Of a stretch of DNA of 64,000 bases, positions 17,850 through 25,628 are shown in pieces (the stretch's first letter is position 1; every line of letters begins with the position of its first letter). Under the pieces are notes generated by a model. It was not told where the DNA came from. It saw nothing but the letters and a program-made list of their open reading frames with translations, and did no database searches. Source of the DNA: Lentzea atacamensis (GTDB lineage Bacteria > Actinomycetota > Actinomycetes > Mycobacteriales > Pseudonocardiaceae); assembly GCF_003269295.1 (NCBI RefSeq), contig NZ_QLTT01000001.1, positions 1,755,635-1,819,634 of the forward strand, read 5' to 3'. A program made the position numbers and the translations under genes.

Positions 17850-17879
17850 TTGCGAGGCCCGCGGATCACGACATAGGTT
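17850..17879 (+). promoter_or_regulatory. promoter of the 12-codon mini-gene
   Basis: -35 TTGCGA (17850-17855), an 18-base spacer and -10 TAGGTT (17874-17879) match the principal-sigma consensus. The expected transcript start (about 17886) lies just before a strong Shine-Dalgarno and a 12-codon frame. Confidence 0.5.
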
Positions 17880-17910
17880 CGTCGTACACAAGAGAGGAGG
17901 TGGTCCAAAG

Positions 17911-17949
17911 TTGTATAGCTACAGGACTCGTGAGGTGGCTGTCCGCTAG
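17911..17949 (+). CDS. 12-residue peptide gene inside a foldable leader
   Basis: The Shine-Dalgarno GAGGAGG (17894-17900) precedes a TTG at 17911 that opens LYSYRTREVAVR (12 codons) and a TAG at 17947. The bases tggtcc (17901-17906, just after the Shine-Dalgarno) are complementary to ggacca (17949-17954, right after the stop), so the mini-frame can be enclosed in a stem. The frame also continues upstream without a stop, but promoter and ribosome binding site mark this short part. The arrangement recalls leader peptides or small-RNA genes. The next gene on this strand is over 1 kb away, so an attenuation target is not evident. I do not recognise a family. Confidence 0.4.
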   Translation: MYSYRTREVAVR

Positions 17950-17997
17950 GACCAGCCCTTCGGTGACGCCTAGTCGTAAACCAAGGCAGCCACCCGG

Positions 17998-18055
17998 CCC
18001 CCGGACTTCGAGCGCTGGTCCCGCTCGGCCCGCTAGCGCGGGAGTCGTCCGGGGG
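17998..18055. terminator. hairpin at the end of udgX and after the mini-gene
   Basis: Perfect 9-base arms cccccggac (17998-18006) and gtccggggg (18047-18055) flank a GC-rich loop with an inner cccgc/gcggg stem. It lies downstream of the mini-gene and overlaps the 3' end of the convergent udgX, so it may terminate both. Confidence 0.45.
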
Positions 18056-18692
18056 TTGTCCCGTTCTGGAGGGACTTCTTCAGGGCCTTGAGATCGGCCA
18101 CGAAGGCCTCGTAGGCCTCGGTCCAGTTCTCGGCACGCAGCACGGCCGACGGGTGCACCGTCACCCCGATCCGCAGCCCGTCCTGCTCCAGCACCTCGCC
18201 GCGGTGCTCGGTGAGCTTGAAGGACGATCCCAGCAACGCCTTCGCCGCGACAGCACCCAGGCACACGATCAGTTCCGGCTGCACGACCCTGATCTCCTCG
18301 CGCAGCCACGGGAAGCACGCCACCACCTCGGACCGGCGGGGCTGCTGGTGGATCCTGCGCTTGCCGCGCTCGGTGAACTTGAAGTGCTTCACCGCGTTGG
18401 TGAGGTAGGCCTCGTCCCGCGCGATCTTCACGGCGGCCAGCGCCTTGTCCAGCAACCGTCCCGCCGGGCCCACGAACACGTGGCCCTCGACGTCCTCCTT
18501 GTCGCCGGGCTGCTCGCCCACCATCATCAGCCGCGCCGGCACCGGCCCCTCGCCGAAGACGGTCTGCTTCGCGTCCTTGTAGAGCTCGCAGCCGCGGCAC
18601 TCGCAGGAGGCAGAACGCAGCGCCGCCCAGTCCTTCCCCTCGGGGACGAACTGAGCGGCGCTGATGGCGTTACTTGTCCGAGCGGAAGGCAT
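18033..18692 (-). CDS. udgX: UdgX-type uracil-DNA glycosylase
   Basis: This 219-residue member of the uracil-DNA glycosylase superfamily is of the UdgX branch. It removes uracil from DNA and, as shown for the Mycobacterium smegmatis enzyme, stays covalently attached to the resulting site through a histidine. The branch-defining KRRIH loop is present at residues 111-115, with H115 the expected cross-linking residue. The uracil motif GEQPGDKED (59-67) and the motif HPSAVLR are also present, and cysteines near 30-35 fit an iron-sulfur cluster. The ATG lies inside the 3' end of the CsbD gene (23-base overlap), so the two are coupled and may share the stress promoter upstream. Confidence 0.92.
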   Translation of the reverse strand: MPSARTSNAISAAQFVPEGKDWAALRSASCECRGCELYKDAKQTVFGEGPVPARLMMVGEQPGDKEDVEGHVFVGPAGRLLDKALAAVKIARDEAYLTNAVKHFKFTERGKRRIHQQPRRSEVVACFPWLREEIRVVQPELIVCLGAVAAKALLGSSFKLTEHRGEVLEQDGLRIGVTVHPSAVLRAENWTEAYEAFVADLKALKKSLQNGTTPGRLPR

Positions 18693-18849
18693 CCTTGACC
18701 TTCTCGCCGGCCTGCTTGATGTCGGCCTTCGCGCGCTCGGCGCGGCCCTCAGCCTGCCACTGCTCGTTGTCCGTGGCGTCGCCGACGGCCTCCTTGGCGC
18801 GGCCCTTCATCTCTTCAGCCTTGTTGCTGAGCTTGTCGTCGGCACCCAT
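18670..18849 (-). CDS. CsbD family stress protein
   Basis: This 59-residue hydrophilic protein (starts MGADDKLSNKAEEMKG, then GRAKEAVGDATDNEQWQAEG) has the repeated Lys/Glu/Ala-rich helix pattern and the G-D-x-T-G/D-N-E turn of the CsbD family. In Bacillus and actinobacteria, relatives are made under sigma-B control. A ribosome binding site (GAAGGAGCC) precedes the ATG. A SigB-like promoter lies upstream, and its 3' end overlaps udgX, linking a DNA-repair enzyme to a general stress transcript. The molecular role of CsbD proteins is unknown. Confidence 0.85.
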   Translation of the reverse strand: MGADDKLSNKAEEMKGRAKEAVGDATDNEQWQAEGRAERAKADIKQAGEKVKDAFRSDK

Positions 18850-18890
18850 GGATCAGGCTCCTTCGCTACGTGGTCAGCTACGTCGATTGG

Positions 18891-18915
18891 TTACCCGGCG
18901 AGCACCGTCCGAAAC
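18891..18915 (-). promoter_or_regulatory. SigB-like promoter of csbD-udgX
   Basis: On the minus strand GTTTCG (18910-18915) and GGGTAA (18891-18896) are separated by 13 bases. This matches the GTTT-N12-16-GGGTA pattern of actinobacterial SigB/SigF promoters, 41 bases before the csbD start. Confidence 0.6.
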
Positions 18916-19064
18916 AGTTGATAAGGTGATCACTCGCGGTTGAGAACCCAGCCGCAAGCCGGTGAGACGGCTTGCTCTGGGTGTGTCCCGCTTCTTCGAG
19001 CGCTCCGAGCCCGTCGTCCCACCGGCATGCCGCTGTGACCATGACGACGTGAAAGGAGCCGGCG

Positions 19065-19409
19065 GTGTCGTCCGCGAGAATCACCGCCCTCGAGGCCGAG
19101 GTGGCAGGGCTGCGCAAAGCTCTGGCATCCCGGACCGTCATCGGGCAGGCCACGGGCCTGATCGCCGCACTCAAGCCGTGCACACCCCAGCAGGCTTTCC
19201 AGCTGCTGGTGCACGTATCGCAACACCACAACATCAAGCTGCACGTCGCCGCCGACCGGCTGGTGGCGGCGTTCGTGCACGCCCACCTCGGCAGGCCGGT
19301 CAACCCGGCCGACCAGGTGTTGTGGGATCACGTCAACGCGACGACCGCGAACGACTCCGGCGAAAGCGACGACGGGCTGGCCGAAGAGGTCAGCAGCACG
19401 TCCCCCTGA
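19065..19409 (+). CDS. ANTAR domain RNA-binding protein
   Basis: This 114-residue protein is almost entirely an ANTAR domain (about 5-68): the coiled N-terminal helix ITALEAEVAGLRKALASRTV is followed by IGQATGLIAALKPCTPQQAF and the helix ending KLHVAADRLV. ANTAR proteins bind tandem RNA hairpins and act as antiterminators. There is no attached receiver or GAF domain, so signal input would be by partner or abundance. The GTG start has AAAGGAG 6 bases upstream. The 3' end overlaps convergent treZ by 82 bases. No dual-hairpin target was found next to it. Confidence 0.8.
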   Translation: MSSARITALEAEVAGLRKALASRTVIGQATGLIAALKPCTPQQAFQLLVHVSQHHNIKLHVAADRLVAAFVHAHLGRPVNPADQVLWDHVNATTANDSGESDDGLAEEVSSTSP

Positions 19410-21001
19410 GGCAGCGGGACGGGCGTCGTGCCGAGGTTCACCACCACGCGGGTCGTACCGCGGTGCAGCACGAAGCACAGTCCGTCCTGCTCCACCACGA
19501 ACCTGTCCAGCCGCGGATCGGCGAGCTCAGGGCGGGACCGGCGCAACGCGATCAGCGCCTTGTACGTCTCCAGCACCTTCCCGTGATCGCCAGTGGTGGC
19601 TTCGTCCCATTTGAGGCGCGAGTTCTCCACCGTCCTCGGTGACATCGGGTCCGGTACGTCCGACTCGCCCCAGCCGTGCCGCGCGAACTCCCGGCGCCTG
19701 CCCGTCCTGACCGCCTCGGCCAGCTGCGGGTCCGGAAAGGACGCGAAGAACTGCCACGGCGTCGAAGCCGCCCACTCCTCCCCCATGAAGATCATGGGCG
19801 TGTACGGCGAGCAGAGCACGATCGCCGCCGCGCACAGCAGCTTCCCGGTGGACACGCTCGCCGGCAACCGGTCGCCGGTCGCCCGGTTGCCGATCTGGTC
19901 GTGGTTCTGCGTGTAGGCGAGGAACCGGTGGCCGGGGATCAGCGCGGTGTCGACCGGCTTGCCGTGGTGCTTCTCGCGGAACGACGACCAGGTGCCCGCG
20001 TGGAAGAACACCTTCTCCAGCGTGTTCTTCAACGCTCCCGGCGCCGCGAAGTCCTCGTAGTAGCCGAACGTCTCGCCGGTCAGCGCCACGTGCAGGCAGT
20101 GGTGCAGGTCGTCGGACCACTGCGCGTGCAGGCCGTAGCCACCGCCTTCGCGCGCGGTGACCAGCTTGGCGTCGTTGAGGTCGGACTCGGCGATCAGCGT
20201 CAGCGGGCGGCCAACCGACGCCGAGAGCGCGTCCACCTCGACCGCCAGCTCTTCGAGCACGTGGACCGCACGCTGGTCCGCCAGCGCGTGCACGGCGTCG
20301 AGCCTGAGGCCGTCGACGTGGTAGTCCCCGAGCCACTGCAGGGCGTTGTCGATCACGTACCGGCGGACCTCGTCGGAACCTGGCCCGTCCAGGTTCAGCC
20401 CCGGGCCCCAGTCGTTGCGACCGGCGAAGTACGGGCCGAACCGGTCGAGGTACGCGCCGGACGGCCCGAGGTGGTTGTAGACCACGTCGAGCAGCACGGC
20501 GAGCCCCTTGCCGTGGCAGGCGTCGACGAACCGCTTGAACCCGTCCGGGCCGCCGTAGGGTTCGTGGACCGCGCCCCACAGCACGCCGTCGTACCCCCAG
20601 CCCTCGGCGCCGTCGAAGCTGTTGACCGGCATGACCTCGACGAACGTGATGCCCAGGTCCACCAGGTGGTCGAGCTTCCCGATGGCCGCGTCGAACGTGC
20701 CTTCCGGCGTGAACGTGCCGATGTGCAGCTCGTAGATCACGCCACCCGGCAACGCACGGCCGGTCCACGTGCTGTCGGTCCACTCGAAGTCGTGGTGATA
20801 CACGCGGGACGCCTTGTGCACGCCGTTGGGCTGCCACAGCGACCGCGGATCCGGGTACGCCTTGCCCTCGATGACGAACGCGTAGTCCGTCCCCTCGGCC
20901 TCAGAGTGCCACCAGTCGCCGTCACGCTTCATCTCGTGGTCGAAGCCGTCGACGCGCACGTGCACGGACTCGGGGCTCGGCGCCCAGACAGAGAAGCTCA
21001 C
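19328..21001 (-). CDS. treZ: malto-oligosyltrehalose trehalohydrolase
   Basis: This 557-residue GH13 enzyme releases trehalose from the reducing end of maltooligosyl-trehalose, the last step of the TreX-TreY-TreZ route from glycogen. An N-terminal carbohydrate-binding fold (VSFSVWAPSPESVHV) is followed by the barrel with GYDGVLWGAVHEPYGGP, the nucleophile region GLRLDAVHA, the acid/base region LIAESDLND and YTQNHDQIGN. The GTG at 21001 starts just before the conserved N-terminus; the open frame upstream crosses a terminator hairpin and is discarded. It is separated from treY by a protease and a STAND gene. Confidence 0.93.
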   Translation of the reverse strand: MSFSVWAPSPESVHVRVDGFDHEMKRDGDWWHSEAEGTDYAFVIEGKAYPDPRSLWQPNGVHKASRVYHHDFEWTDSTWTGRALPGGVIYELHIGTFTPEGTFDAAIGKLDHLVDLGITFVEVMPVNSFDGAEGWGYDGVLWGAVHEPYGGPDGFKRFVDACHGKGLAVLLDVVYNHLGPSGAYLDRFGPYFAGRNDWGPGLNLDGPGSDEVRRYVIDNALQWLGDYHVDGLRLDAVHALADQRAVHVLEELAVEVDALSASVGRPLTLIAESDLNDAKLVTAREGGGYGLHAQWSDDLHHCLHVALTGETFGYYEDFAAPGALKNTLEKVFFHAGTWSSFREKHHGKPVDTALIPGHRFLAYTQNHDQIGNRATGDRLPASVSTGKLLCAAAIVLCSPYTPMIFMGEEWAASTPWQFFASFPDPQLAEAVRTGRRREFARHGWGESDVPDPMSPRTVENSRLKWDEATTGDHGKVLETYKALIALRRSRPELADPRLDRFVVEQDGLCFVLHRGTTRVVVNLGTTPVPLPQGDVLLTSSASPSSLSPESFAVVALT

Positions 21002-21047
21002 CGCGCCAAGGCTAATGCCTTTCGCCGTGCGGTGCCGATGACGCCAA

Positions 21048-21079
21048 GAGGGGGTGGCAGCCGCGGCTGCCACCCCCTC
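21048..21079 (-). terminator. 16-bp perfect palindromic hairpin
   Basis: A 32-base perfect palindrome (arms 21048-21063 and 21064-21079, beginning gagggggtggcag) lies 19 bases beyond the protease stop and before treZ. It is the strongest stem in this part of the window and should terminate protease transcription. Confidence 0.75.
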
Positions 21080-21098
21080 CCGGGCAGGGGTGATCAGG

Positions 21099-22898
21099 TC
21101 ACCAGAGCGTGCCGCCCGCGGGGATCTCGGCACCGACGGCGAAGAAGTCGTGCCACTTCACCGAGGTACCCACGAACGAGGAACCGTTCGACAGGGCCGC
21201 GTAGACGTCGGCCGCGTCACCGCGGGTGAACGTCGAGATGTCGTCCCGGCCGTCACCGTTGAAGTCACCGGTGCCGGGGATCTCGCTGCCGACCGCGAAG
21301 AAGTCGTGCCACTTGATCGACGTGCCCACGAACGACGACCCGTTCGACAACGCCACGTACACGTCCGCCGCAGGGCCACGGGTGAACGTCGCGATGTCGT
21401 CACGGCCGTCACCGTTGAAGTCACCCACAGCGGGGAACTCCGCACCGACCGCGAAGAAGTCGTGCCACTTGATCGAGGTACCGACGAACGAGGAACCGTT
21501 CGACAGCGCCACGTACACGTCGGCCGCACCACCACGGGTGAACGTCGCGATGTCATCGCGGTTGTCCCCGTTGAAGTCACCGACCAGCGGAACCTCGTTG
21601 CCCACGGCGAAGAAGTCGTGCCACTTCACCGAAGTGCCGACGAACGAGGAACCGTTCGACAGCGCGACATACACGTCCGCCGCAGGGCCACGGGTGAACG
21701 TCGCGATGTCATCGCGGTTGTCCCCGTTGAAGTCGCCCACCAGGGGCGTCTCGGTGCCGACCGCGAAGAAGTCGTGCCACTTGATCGACGTGCCCACGAA
21801 CGACGACCCGTTCGACAGCGCCACGTACACATCGGCAGCGGGGCCACGGGTGAACGTCGCGATGTCATCCCGGTTGTCCCCGTTGAAGTCACCGATCAAC
21901 GGGAACTCGTCGCCCACGGCGAAGAAGTCGTGCCACTTCACGGACGTGCCCACGAACGAAGAACCGTTCGACAGGGCCACGTACACGTCGGCGGCGCCGC
22001 CGCGGGTGAAGGTCGCGATGTCGTCACGGCCGTCGCCGTTGAAGTCGCCGCTCTTGCTGGCGAACCCGTCCGCGAACGAGCCGGGGACGTTCTGGCGCAC
22101 CCAGTCGTTCATCGACTGCTCGCCGATCCGGCTGTAGATGCCCGGCTTGTTCGGCCGGGCGCAGCCGGTGCCCCACGACACGATGCCGACCTGGCGCCAG
22201 CCGCGCGCGGTGCCGGTCAGCAGCGGGCCGCCCGAGTCGCCCTGGCAGCTGTCGAGGCCACCGGCCAGCGGGCCCGCGCCGAGCATCGAGGCCGGCTTGA
22301 ACGCGCTGCCGTAGGCCGCGGCGCTCGACATCGTCGCGTCCGGCTGCACCGGAACGTCGACCTCACGCAGGTCGTTGCTCCCGGCGCCGCCCTCGGACGT
22401 GGCGCCCCAGCCCATCGTGCGGACCGTGACGTTCGGCATCCACAGGTTGCGCTCCGCCGACGAGGCGATCGGCAGCGTCGCCTTCGACGACGGGGAGCTG
22501 AGCCGCATCAGCGCGACGTCGAACCCGCTGCCGCTGGCGCTGGTGTACTGCGGGTGGATGCGGAGTTCGGCGACGCTGCGGACGTCACCGCCCGAACCGC
22601 CGGAAATCCGGGTCTGGCCGATCAGCGTGCTGAAGTTCGACGCGGACAGGCCCTGGACGCAGTGCGCGGCCGTCAGCACCCAGGACGGGTCGATCAGCGT
22701 GCCACCGCACCAGTGGTTGAACACGCCCGGCCGGGAGATGGACACCATCCACGGGTAGGCGTTCGTCGGTGACGGGTTGCCGCCGACGATCCTGGTGCTC
22801 GGCGGATCGGTGTCGTCCCCGTGAGCCTGGGCCGCCATCCCCGCGGTCGCCATGCTCATGGCGGCCAGTACCGCCAGGGATCTCTTGATGAGTCTCAC
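21099..22898 (-). CDS. secreted trypsin-like serine protease with six FG-GAP/VCBS-type repeats
   Basis: This 599-residue exported S1 protease has a signal peptide (about 1-27) and a short propeptide ending in the activation site RIVGGN. The catalytic domain shows His in TAAHC, Asp in FDVALM and Ser in [10 protein letters not shown]. Residues about 285-596 are six repeats of 52 residues, each starting [16 protein letters not shown] or a near copy and including KWHDFFAVG. The D-x-N-G-D-x-R-D-D motif is the calcium-binding element of FG-GAP/VCBS propeller blades, so the tail is probably a propeller-like binding domain. The GTG start follows GAGGGGGAA. It is terminated by the hairpin at 21048. 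Confidence 0.9.
   Translation of the reverse strand: MRLIKRSLAVLAAMSMATAGMAAQAHGDDTDPPSTRIVGGNPSPTNAYPWMVSISRPGVFNHWCGGTLIDPSWVLTAAHCVQGLSASNFSTLIGQTRISGGSGGDVRSVAELRIHPQYTSASGSGFDVALMRLSSPSSKATLPIASSAERNLWMPNVTVRTMGWGATSEGGAGSNDLREVDVPVQPDATMSSAAAYGSAFKPASMLGAGPLAGGLDSCQGDSGGPLLTGTARGWRQVGIVSWGTGCARPNKPGIYSRIGEQSMNDWVRQNVPGSFADGFASKSGDFNGDGRDDIATFTRGGAADVYVALSNGSSFVGTSVKWHDFFAVGDEFPLIGDFNGDNRDDIATFTRGPAADVYVALSNGSSFVGTSIKWHDFFAVGTETPLVGDFNGDNRDDIATFTRGPAADVYVALSNGSSFVGTSVKWHDFFAVGNEVPLVGDFNGDNRDDIATFTRGGAADVYVALSNGSSFVGTSIKWHDFFAVGAEFPAVGDFNGDGRDDIATFTRGPAADVYVALSNGSSFVGTSIKWHDFFAVGSEIPGTGDFNGDGRDDISTFTRGDAADVYAALSNGSSFVGTSVKWHDFFAVGAEIPAGGTLW
21111..22046. repeat. six tandem 156-bp coding repeats
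   Basis: Six in-frame 156-base units encode the 52-residue blades of the protease. The units are nearly identical at DNA level over long stretches (for example gaagaagtcgtgccactt recurs every 156 bases) and differ mainly in the last 7-8 codons. That indicates recent expansion or gene conversion. Confidence 0.92.
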
Positions 22899-23072
22899 TT
22901 TTCGCGATTCCCCCTCGCATTGTTGAGCTGTTCACCGCGGCCGACAGTGCCGACTGGCCCCTCCTCCGTCACCGTTCTCGACCAACTTCGACCACTGAGC
23001 GGTTCAGCCGAGTGACAGTGCGCTACGGCCTCAGTACGTTGAAGCCCTCCTGGGGGGAACGGGAGAAAGTGC

Positions 23073-25628
23073 GTGGCCAGAGGGGGAAGAAGCGGACCGG
23101 TGGGAGATCCTCCCGGACCGCAGGGGGCGCAGTCGTTCGAAGATCTCGCCGGCCGGCTGCGCGCGTTGCGGTCGTGGGCGGGTGTGAGCTACCACGAGGT
23201 TCATCGTCGGGTGGTGAGTTTCCGACGGGCCAGGGGGATCGCCGAACTTCCTTCCTACAACACGGTTTTCCGGTGTTTCCAGGCCGGGCGGACTCGCATG
23301 GACGCCGAACTGGTGGTGCACATCGCCCGTGTGCTGCTCGGTGAGGACGACGCCACGGCCGCCGAATGGCGGCTCGCACACCAGGTGATCACCGGTGTGG
23401 CGACCGAGGCCGAGATCGTCCGCGTCAACAGCTCGCTGCCGGACGACATCGCCGAGTTCACCGGCCGTGCGGACGAGCTGGACATGATCCTGGCAGGTCC
23501 GGGCGTTGTCGTGATCGAGGGCATGGCGGGTGTGGGCAAGACGGTGCTCGCCACTCGTGCCGCACACTTGTTGCTGCGCCAAGGAAACTATTCGGACCTG
23601 CAGCTCTCGGTGAACCTGCGCGGGTACGACCTCGAGCGGCCACCCGCCGATCCCGCCGCCGTGCTGGACGGGTTCCTGCGGCATCTCGGCCTGTCCGGCG
23701 ACCGCATCCACGCCATGAGCCTCGCTGCCCGCGGTGCGGCGTTCCGCAAGCTGCTGGTCGGACGAAAAGCGTTGGTGCTGCTGGACAACGCGATGAGCGA
23801 GGACCAGGTGCGGCCGCTGCTGCCGGAGAGCCCCGACGCGCTGGTGCTGGTCACCAGCCGCCGCACGCTGCCGGAGCTGCCCGGTGCGCGACGGCTGCCG
23901 TTGACCGTGTTCGGCCAGAACGAGGTGCTGGACCTGTTGCGCCGCAGTGCGGGCGCGGACCTCATCGCCGCCGACCTGGACACGGCGACCAGGATCGGCG
24001 AGCTGGTCGGCCGGTTGCCGCTGGCGGTCGGGCTGGTCGCGGGCATCATCGCGGACCGTCCGCATTGGACACTGGCGGACCACCTGCTCCGGCTGACCGA
24101 GCGGCACGACCACCGGCACCTCGACAGCGGCGTGGAACTGGCACTCGACCTCTCCTACCGCGCCCTGCCCGCCGGGCACCAGCGCACGTTCCGGCTCACC
24201 GCACTGCATCCCGGTCCCGACTTCGGCGCCGACGCCGCCGCCGCGCTGGCCGGCGTCGACCCGGACCTCGCGCAACGCCACCTCGACGACCTGCTGGCGG
24301 ACCACCTCCTGCAGCTCAAGGCGCCATCACGGTACGAGCTGCACGACCTGGTGCGCGTCTTCGCGGACGCCCGCGTGGTCGACGAGGAACCCAAGTCCGC
24401 GCAACGAGAAGCACTGACCCGGCTCTTCGACCACTACCTGCAAACCACGGCGGCCGCGCGCAACACCCTCAACCCGGCCGAACGGCACGAGTGCGCCCCC
24501 GTCGCTTCCGTCGCCGACGCCAGGGCGTGGCTGGAGACGGAGCACACGAATCTCATGGCGATCGCCGACCACACGGCCCGCCACGGCTGGCACCGCCACA
24601 CGGCACGGCTGATGACGATCTTGGCGAAGCATCTCGACATGACCGGACGGCATCACGACGCCATCACCCTCTACCAGCACGTGCTGAACACCGGTGACCT
24701 CACCGACCAGGGCGCCGCACTGCACAACCTCGGCCGGGTCCACTGGCGGCTGGGCGATCACGACAGCTCGCTCGACCACTTCGCGCGGGCGCTGGAGATC
24801 CACCGCGCCACCGGAAACCGGGCAGGAGAGGCCGCCGCGTTCAACAACATGGGCAACGTCCACCAGCGGCTCGGCCACTACACCCTGGCGCTGCAGCTCT
24901 ACCTGCGAGCGCTGGTGCTGCGCCGCGAGCTGGGCGACCGGGTCGGCGAGGGCGCGACGGTCGGCAACGTCGGCATCATCTACCACCGCATGGGCCGCTA
25001 CCAGGAGGCGTTCCTCCACTACCGGCAGGCACTGGTGATCCGCCGCGAGGTCGGCGACCGGGAAGGCGAAGGCGCGGTGCTCGCCAACATCGCCGAGACC
25101 CACCAGTGCCTGCAGCAGTGGAGACCCGCCCGCGACCACTACGAACAGGCGCTCGCGATCTTCGACGAGCTGGATGACAGGTCCAACCGCTCGTACGCGC
25201 TGGCCTACCTGGCCCAGGTCCTGATGAGGCTGGGCTTCACGAAGCTCGCGCTCGACCACCACGACGAGGCTCTCGCGCTCGCCAGGGAGGTCGGCGAGCT
25301 CAGCGTCGAGACCGAGGCCCTCAACCGGTACGGCGAAACCCTGACCGCGCTCGGCCGCCCCGCCTCCGCGCGCCCGTTCCACGAGCGGGCGCTCGAGCTG
25401 GCCTCGCAGACCGGAATCCGGTTCGAGCGGGCCCGCGCCCTCGACGGTCTCGCCGCCGCCTTGTCCCGTGCGGGCCGCCACGAAGAGGCGCTGCGCCACC
25501 GCGCCGAGGCGGTGGCGCTCTTCGCCGACCTGAACCTGCCCGTGCCCTCGGCTAGCCGCGAGTCAGCAAGGCCACTGGATACCGGTCGAGCAGCGACGCC
25601 AGGCTCTCCGGCGCCGGCCGCCCGGTGA
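23073..25628 (+). CDS. HTH-NB-ARC-TPR STAND regulator/ATPase
   Basis: This 851-residue signalling ATPase has an N-terminal helix-turn-helix-like region (about 20-105; SFEDLAGRLRALRSWAGVSY), a STAND NTPase domain with Walker A GMAGVGKT (about 150-157) and Walker B KALVLLDNA, a winged-helix region, then tetratricopeptide repeats (about 530-820; ALHNLGRVHWRLGDHDSSLDHFARAL and successors). Such proteins in actinomycetes are AfsR-related regulators or defence-type sensors. The GTG start has a GGGAG upstream. It is divergent from the protease (174-base gap) and its 3' end overlaps convergent treY by 77 bases. The ligand is unknown. Confidence 0.85.
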   Translation: MARGGRSGPVGDPPGPQGAQSFEDLAGRLRALRSWAGVSYHEVHRRVVSFRRARGIAELPSYNTVFRCFQAGRTRMDAELVVHIARVLLGEDDATAAEWRLAHQVITGVATEAEIVRVNSSLPDDIAEFTGRADELDMILAGPGVVVIEGMAGVGKTVLATRAAHLLLRQGNYSDLQLSVNLRGYDLERPPADPAAVLDGFLRHLGLSGDRIHAMSLAARGAAFRKLLVGRKALVLLDNAMSEDQVRPLLPESPDALVLVTSRRTLPELPGARRLPLTVFGQNEVLDLLRRSAGADLIAADLDTATRIGELVGRLPLAVGLVAGIIADRPHWTLADHLLRLTERHDHRHLDSGVELALDLSYRALPAGHQRTFRLTALHPGPDFGADAAAALAGVDPDLAQRHLDDLLADHLLQLKAPSRYELHDLVRVFADARVVDEEPKSAQREALTRLFDHYLQTTAAARNTLNPAERHECAPVASVADARAWLETEHTNLMAIADHTARHGWHRHTARLMTILAKHLDMTGRHHDAITLYQHVLNTGDLTDQGAALHNLGRVHWRLGDHDSSLDHFARALEIHRATGNRAGEAAAFNNMGNVHQRLGHYTLALQLYLRALVLRRELGDRVGEGATVGNVGIIYHRMGRYQEAFLHYRQALVIRREVGDREGEGAVLANIAETHQCLQQWRPARDHYEQALAIFDELDDRSNRSYALAYLAQVLMRLGFTKLALDHHDEALALAREVGELSVETEALNRYGETLTALGRPASARPFHERALELASQTGIRFERARALDGLAAALSRAGRHEEALRHRAEAVALFADLNLPVPSASRESARPLDTGRAATPGSPAPAAR

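Noticed and set aside
18664..18943. Plus-strand frames opposite csbD
   Set aside because: The minus strand codes a clear CsbD protein with ribosome binding site and stress promoter; the plus frames are shadows.
21111..22046. CRISPR array or satellite DNA suggested by regular spacing
   Set aside because: The 156-base units are in-frame protein repeats without spacers; they encode FG-GAP/VCBS-type blades.
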